From contig JAGMDB010000160.1 in the NCBI GenBank assembly GCA_023128875.1, positions 1 through 10,120 on the forward strand: a stretch of 10,120 nt of DNA, read 5' to 3'. Origin of the DNA: Dehalococcoidia bacterium. GTDB taxonomy: Bacteria > Chloroflexota > Dehalococcoidia > GIF9 > AB-539-J10. This document shows, one piece after another, positions 7,014 to 10,120 of this stretch. Both the position numbers and the translations under genes were made by a program. The notes beneath the pieces were generated by a model that saw only the letters and a program-made list of their open reading frames with translations, ran no database searches and had not been told where the DNA came from. Positions within the stretch are counted from its first letter, which is position 1. Every line of letters begins with the position of its first letter.

Positions 7014-7034
7014 CGGAGCCTCCGCTTTCAAAGC
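7014..7034. repeat. Two abutting palindromes upstream of the MalY/PatB gene
   Basis: CGGAG-C-CTCCG (7014-7024) and GCTTT-C-AAAGC (7024-7034) are both perfect five-base dyads with one-base centres, and they share base 7024. They end about 28 bases before the Shine-Dalgarno of the downstream gene, so they could be operator half-sites or a small RNA fold in the leader. Short dyads also occur by chance. Confidence 0.35.
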
Positions 7035-7061
7035 TGGTAACGAAAAAACATTAAGTTCAAT

Positions 7062-7067
7062 GGAGGT
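7062..7067 (+). promoter_or_regulatory. Ribosome binding site that decides the MalY/PatB start
   Basis: GGAGGT lies 6 bases before ATG 7074, an ideal distance. The in-frame ATG at 7068 directly abuts this site and is therefore unlikely to be used. Confidence 0.75.
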
Positions 7068-7073
7068 ATGAGG

Positions 7074-8282
7074 ATGAAGTACGACTTTGACCATGTAACC
7101 GACAGGAGAAATACTGATTCTTTAAAGTGGGGCAAGATTGAATATATGTTCGGAGGAGAGGATGTCCTTCCGATGTGGGTCGCGGACATGGATTTCCCCG
7201 TTGCCAGACCGATTGCTGAAGCTCTGAGGAAAAGAATGGAGCATGAAATTTATGGTTACGCATTCCCGGATTCATCGGTCATTGAGGCCGTTATTGACAG
7301 AATGCAGCGAGAGTATGGCTGGAAAATTGAACCAGAATGGGTGGTTTTTACTCCTGGGGTCATTCCGGCACTTCATGCTGCGGTTAAGGCCTTCGCTTAC
7401 CCTGGTGATGAGGCCATTGTCCAGGAACCAGTTTACTATCCATTTTTCCCTGCTATCAGAAACAATGGCTGTCATGTAGCAAACAACCAGTTAAAGCTCA
7501 TTAATGGACGCTACGAAATTGATTTCGATGACCTTAAGGGCAAATTTAACCCCAAAGTGGCTATGAGGCCACCTCGCTCCAGAGCCAGGATGATGATCCT
7601 GTGCAGCCCGCATAATCCGGTGGGGCGAGTCTGGACCAGGGAGGAATTGACTAGAATCGGCGAAATTGTACTGAGCAATGATGCCATAATGGTTTCAGAT
7701 GAAATACATTGTGAACTACTGTTCAAAGGTTCGAAACATACACCATTTGCCTCAATCTCAAAGGAATTTGAACAGCGTTCCGTGATTTGCATGGCGCCCA
7801 GCAAGACGTTTAACTTGGCGGGGCTCCACGCCTCCAGCATAATAATCCCCAGCGCCAGGCTGCGTGACAGATTTAATGAGGCCAAGGATGGCATTATGCC
7901 TTCGGTAAATATTTTTGGGTTAACAGCCTTAGAGGCAGCTTACCGCTATGGTGATGAGTGGCTGACACAGCTCTTGAATTACCTGCAGGGAAATTTAGAA
8001 TTCCTGATGCAGTATTTCAAAGAGAGAATCCCCAAAATCAAAGCTGTCAGCCCTGAAGGAACATATCTGGTTTGGCTGGACTGCCGAGAGTTGGGGCTAG
8101 CCCCAATGAACTTGCGAGCTACCATGAGGGAAAAAGCCAGAGTGGGCCTTGATGATGGATTTCTCTTTGGCTCCAGTGGAGATGGCTTCCAGAGGATCAG
8201 TATCGCTTGTCCACGCTCTATTCTGGAAGAAGCACTGAAGAGAATAGAGAAGGCTGCAAACGATATTGAAGTCAGAAAGTAG
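7074..8282 (+). CDS. MalY/PatB family PLP-dependent C-S lyase / aminotransferase
   Basis: A 402-residue fold-type I PLP enzyme of class I/II aminotransferase shape. Members of the MalY/PatB branch cleave cystathionine or cysteine-type C-S bonds (beta-elimination) and some transaminate. The N-terminus YDFDHVTDRRNTDSLKW and the following LPMWVADMDFP are diagnostic of this branch. Seen further on: IYGYAFPD; the SPHNPVGRVW block with Asn181; SDEIHCEL with Asp209; the PLP lysine in APSKTFNLAGLH (Lys244); and GFQRISIACPR with Arg374 for the carboxylate. A basic stretch at about 163-172 (AMRPPRSRAR) sits where relatives I know have a short linker before the LCSPHNP strand, a mild oddity. The start is ATG 7074, with GGAGGT 6 bases upstream. 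The next gene begins 25 bases downstream on the same strand. Cystathionine beta-lyase is the likely name, but a cysteine desulfhydrase or an aminotransferase acting on another substrate is equally compatible. Confidence 0.88.
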   Translation: MKYDFDHVTDRRNTDSLKWGKIEYMFGGEDVLPMWVADMDFPVARPIAEALRKRMEHEIYGYAFPDSSVIEAVIDRMQREYGWKIEPEWVVFTPGVIPALHAAVKAFAYPGDEAIVQEPVYYPFFPAIRNNGCHVANNQLKLINGRYEIDFDDLKGKFNPKVAMRPPRSRARMMILCSPHNPVGRVWTREELTRIGEIVLSNDAIMVSDEIHCELLFKGSKHTPFASISKEFEQRSVICMAPSKTFNLAGLHASSIIIPSARLRDRFNEAKDGIMPSVNIFGLTALEAAYRYGDEWLTQLLNYLQGNLEFLMQYFKERIPKIKAVSPEGTYLVWLDCRELGLAPMNLRATMREKARVGLDDGFLFGSSGDGFQRISIACPRSILEEALKRIEKAANDIEVRK

Positions 8283-8307
8283 ACAAGTGAAGGAGTTGTG
8301 ACCGGGC

Positions 8308-9261
8308 ATGGCGTTGCTTGAAGTGGAAAATCTGAAGGTACACTATTTTACTCAAGAAGGCGTGATAAAGGCCGTGGATGATGTTAGTTTCAGCGTGGAG
8401 AAGAGTGAAGCGTTAGGCCTCATAGGTGAATCAGGATGCGGCAAGACAACCATAGTTTCTGCGTTGATGCGATTTGTTAAACCTCCGGGGCGTGTACTTG
8501 GCGGGAAGATAATTTTCAATGGCAGGGATATCGTTACAATGAATGATGAAGAGATGAGGTTGTTAAGGGGAGAGATGATTTCCATTTCCCTCCAATCGGC
8601 TCAAAATGCCCTTAACCCCCTAATGCCAATCCGAGGCCAGATAAGTGAGAAAATCCTGGAGCATGAGTGCGTAACAAAAGAAGAAGCCTGGGAAAGTGCC
8701 AAGAAGCAATTGGAATTAGTCGGCTTGAGTGGCGATAACATCAAGAGTTACCCACATGAATTCAGTGGGGGAATGAAACAAGCGGCGATGATTGCCATAG
8801 CTGCTGCCTGTAATCCGAAATTTTTGATTGTGGATGAGCTGGTTACCGGCCTTGATGTGATAATTCAAAGGCAATTGTTGACTCTTATCAATAACTTGCG
8901 GGGAAAATGGCGCCCATCGATGATATTCATAACTCATGACCTCGCTGTCATAGCTGAAACTTGCGATAATGTTGCTGTCATGTATGCTGGTAAGCTTGTG
9001 GAGCAGGCAAGTGCCGTTTCTCTGTATGAAAATCCTATGCACCCTTATAGCCAGGCACTGATACAAGCTTACCCCAGCACCAGAGGAGAGAAAAAACAAT
9101 TAAGGAGTATCCCCGGCGCCCCTCCGAGCCTCATCAATCCCCCTACCGGCTGTAGATTCTATCCACGATGCTCCTATGCTATGGATGTTTGTCAGGAAAT
9201 GGAGCCAGCATTAAAGGAGGCAGATGGCCACATCGTGGCATGCCACTTAATGCAGGAGTAG
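8308..9261 (+). CDS. Oligopeptide/dipeptide-type ABC transporter ATP-binding protein (OppD/DppD-like)
   Basis: A 317-residue ATPase of the Opp/Dpp family, which powers uptake of peptides or similar solutes. Walker A GESGCGKT is at 40-47, Q-loop Gln96, signature FSGGMKQ at 152-158, Walker B FLIVDE at 172-177 and H-loop His210 in FITHD. The C-terminal oligo_HPY segment is complete: NPMHPYSQAL at 242-251, then IPGAPPSL and four cysteines (282, 288, 295, 312), a set reported to hold an iron-sulfur cluster in at least one DppD. The Walker B tail reads DELVTGLDV where relatives normally have DEPTTALDV, and the signature is followed by AA instead of the usual R-V. The catalytic Glu is kept, so activity is plausible. 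AAGGAG (8290-8295) is 12 bases before the ATG, rather far. It probably shares a transcript with the MalY/PatB gene. No permease, binding protein or partner ATPase is visible. Confidence 0.9.
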   Translation: MALLEVENLKVHYFTQEGVIKAVDDVSFSVEKSEALGLIGESGCGKTTIVSALMRFVKPPGRVLGGKIIFNGRDIVTMNDEEMRLLRGEMISISLQSAQNALNPLMPIRGQISEKILEHECVTKEEAWESAKKQLELVGLSGDNIKSYPHEFSGGMKQAAMIAIAAACNPKFLIVDELVTGLDVIIQRQLLTLINNLRGKWRPSMIFITHDLAVIAETCDNVAVMYAGKLVEQASAVSLYENPMHPYSQALIQAYPSTRGEKKQLRSIPGAPPSLINPPTGCRFYPRCSYAMDVCQEMEPALKEADGHIVACHLMQE

Positions 9262-9363
9262 ATTAGCACCGTAATTAGGGAAAAGAGGCAGGCACAAAGA
9301 ATCATAAGCAAGTTACAGTTGAGAATAGCGGGGCAGCAATACAAGGTATCCGTGCTACTTGTG

Positions 9364-9798
9364 CTATAACTGAGCCAACTTCTTGCCCAGTTCTTTACAT
9401 TGCTTTAAAACATCAGATGAAGGTTTGCCCTTTGCAAGTATACCTTCAACAACTTTCTTAAACTCGAGGCCCTCGCACACTGCATCAATACTATCCAAAG
9501 CTTGCTTTCCTCCAGAGCCTGAGCTACAAAATGCAGTGTATGGCTTGTCAACTGCGCTATCGCGAATAGCAATCCAGACTCGGTCAAAGAAATCCTTCAT
9601 AATTCCTGACATATAGCTGAAGTTATCAGGTGTGCCAAAACAAACAGCATCGGAATCTAGAATGTCCTCAGCTCTTGCATCGGCTGCCCTTTTCATGGTT
9701 ACGGTAGCTCCAGTGGAGCTTGCTCCTTCGTAAACAGCTTCTGCCATCGCTGTTGTATTTCCCGTATGCGTGTGATAAACAATTAACAACTTTGCCAT
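9364..9798 (-). CDS. Flavodoxin-like FMN protein
   Basis: A 144-residue cytoplasmic flavodoxin-fold protein. The FMN phosphate loop is THTGNT at 10-15, right after the first strand KLLIVYH. The loops that pack on the flavin ring are GTPDNFSYMSGIMKDFFDR (55-73, the WrbA/flavodoxin-like pattern) and CSSGSGGKQA (91-100). The protein is shorter than WrbA quinone reductases (near 200 residues), so a small electron carrier or minimal flavodoxin-family protein is likelier than a full WrbA. GGAGGA lies 9 bases before ATG 9798. It is convergent with the OppD-like gene, with a 102-base gap holding no recognisable terminator. Nothing ties it functionally to its neighbours; partner proteins are unknown. 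Confidence 0.88.
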   Translation of the reverse strand: MAKLLIVYHTHTGNTTAMAEAVYEGASSTGATVTMKRAADARAEDILDSDAVCFGTPDNFSYMSGIMKDFFDRVWIAIRDSAVDKPYTAFCSSGSGGKQALDSIDAVCEGLEFKKVVEGILAKGKPSSDVLKQCKELGKKLAQL

Positions 9799-10120
9799 TA
9801 GCTCTTGTCCTCCGTCTTTTTATTCTATGCCCCTGCAAATCCGCCTGCTCAGATTCTTTCCTTTCAACCCTCGAAAGAGAGTTACAACTTTCTACTTGTT
9901 CTCTTACTCCGGTTTTTCCTTCAGTAGCTCTCCATCGTCTCCTGTATTGCCTCGCGTTAAGACCTACAAATATTCCGTGACAGCCAACTTGTCTATTGCA
10001 GTGGTTTTGCATTGCTCATATTACCCCCTCGACTCCTGGAGTTCAAGGGGAGCCAGGTAGACCAATGATTGAAATAGCTTGGTAATATAGCACATAATAG
10101 CCGTAGGGCGAGCCGATCCA
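9799..10120. other. Upstream region of the flavodoxin gene, no confident gene
   Basis: The 322 bases to the window edge contain no gene I can support. On the minus strand two frames are open from the edge to stops near 10020 and 9995; the second includes an ATG at 10018 preceded by a GGGGG run and would end after eight codons. A longer minus-strand frame (9668-10012) runs through the start of the flavodoxin gene in another phase, is rich in Arg and Cys, and looks like a shadow. The region could be leader and promoter for flavodoxin, or the end of an unseen gene. Confidence 0.5.
10024..10050. repeat. Imperfect hairpin near the window edge
   Basis: CCCC (within 10024-10028) can pair with GGGG (10047-10050) and ACTCC (10032-10036) with GGAGT (10038-10042), with an unpaired internal bulge between them. 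On the minus strand it is followed by TAATATG with no T-run, so it is not a typical terminator. It could be a small fold or an operator-like dyad upstream of the flavodoxin leader. Confidence 0.35.

Larger units (their letters stand above)
6755..7073. other. Divergent intergenic control region between MFS and MalY/PatB genes
   Basis: The 319 bases hold no convincing gene. The longest plus-strand ATG frame that I traced by eye, from 6857, gives 23 residues with no recognisable motif. The region must contain the promoters of both flanking genes, but I found no convincing -35/-10 pair for either. TTGACT at 6967-6972 and TATAAA at 6977-6982 are both present but not at promoter spacing. Two adjacent short palindromes sit at 7014-7034. 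No riboswitch, T-box or tRNA pattern could be recognised by eye. Confidence 0.6.

Noticed and set aside
6755..7073. Riboswitch or T-box leader upstream of the MalY/PatB gene
   Set aside because: A sulfur-related enzyme makes a SAM-type leader thinkable, but no conserved core or terminator-like stem could be recognised by eye.
7511..7894. Minus-strand open frame of 127 codons inside the MalY/PatB gene
   Set aside because: Antisense to conserved active-site codons of a clear PLP enzyme; no independent evidence of coding.
8716..9099. Minus-strand open frame of 127 codons inside the OppD-like gene
   Set aside because: Antisense to signature, Walker B and oligo_HPY codons; no start signal or domain.
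9262..9363. Terminator between the convergent OppD-like and flavodoxin genes
   Set aside because: I found only GTGCTA copies (9352-9357 and 9361-9366) and a distant TAGCAC (9264-9269), no compact GC-rich stem with a T-run.
9668..10012. Minus-strand open frame of 114 codons upstream of and overlapping the flavodoxin start
   Set aside because: It overlaps the flavodoxin coding region in another phase, has an Arg/Cys-rich unstructured composition and no Shine-Dalgarno or known motif.

Overview
The window is a moderate-GC bacterial stretch with dense, short-gapped genes on both strands. Gene content and order suggest a member of the Chloroflexota, perhaps a Dehalococcoidia-like lineage. The pointers are a shikimate/tyrosine block followed by a RemA-type (DUF370) gene that overlaps gmk, a guanylate kinase P-loop ending in GKD, and a NEW3-domain surface protein encoded with an ABC-2 exporter. 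The remA-gmk order is also classic in Firmicutes, so this placement is an inference and not a proof.

Layout. (1) Positions 1-1637, plus strand: the 3' end of prephenate dehydrogenase (tyrA) overlapping a complete EPSP synthase gene (aroA), both in aromatic amino-acid synthesis. (2) 1692-2568, plus: a small RemA-family DNA-binding protein overlapping guanylate kinase, with a possible promoter in the gap before them. (3) 2651-5466, plus: a three-gene unit of a secreted, C-terminally anchored NEW3/Ig-like protein, an ABC ATPase starting in the stop codon of the first gene, and an ABC-2 permease. (4) 5510-6754, minus: an OFA/monocarboxylate-type MFS transporter, convergent with the permease. (5) A 319-base divergent intergenic region. 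(6) 7074-9261, plus: a MalY/PatB-type PLP C-S lyase or aminotransferase, then a single Opp/Dpp-type peptide ABC ATPase with unusual Walker B residues and no permease in view. (7) 9364-9798, minus: a short flavodoxin-like FMN protein. (8) 9799-10120: no confident gene, only a hairpin and weak open frames.

How the genes fit together. The first two blocks are housekeeping. The NEW3-ATPase-permease unit looks like a complete exporter or envelope-stress type ABC system with a dedicated extracytoplasmic partner of unknown role. The MFS, MalY/PatB and OppD-like genes flank one control region and could form a small uptake-and-cleavage cluster for an organic acid, amino acid or peptide, but nothing in the sequence fixes the substrate. 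I see no tRNA, rRNA, CRISPR array, insertion sequence, prophage gene or defence system. I found no clearly new biological system; the most useful leads are the NEW3-ABC triad and the divergent orphan OppD.
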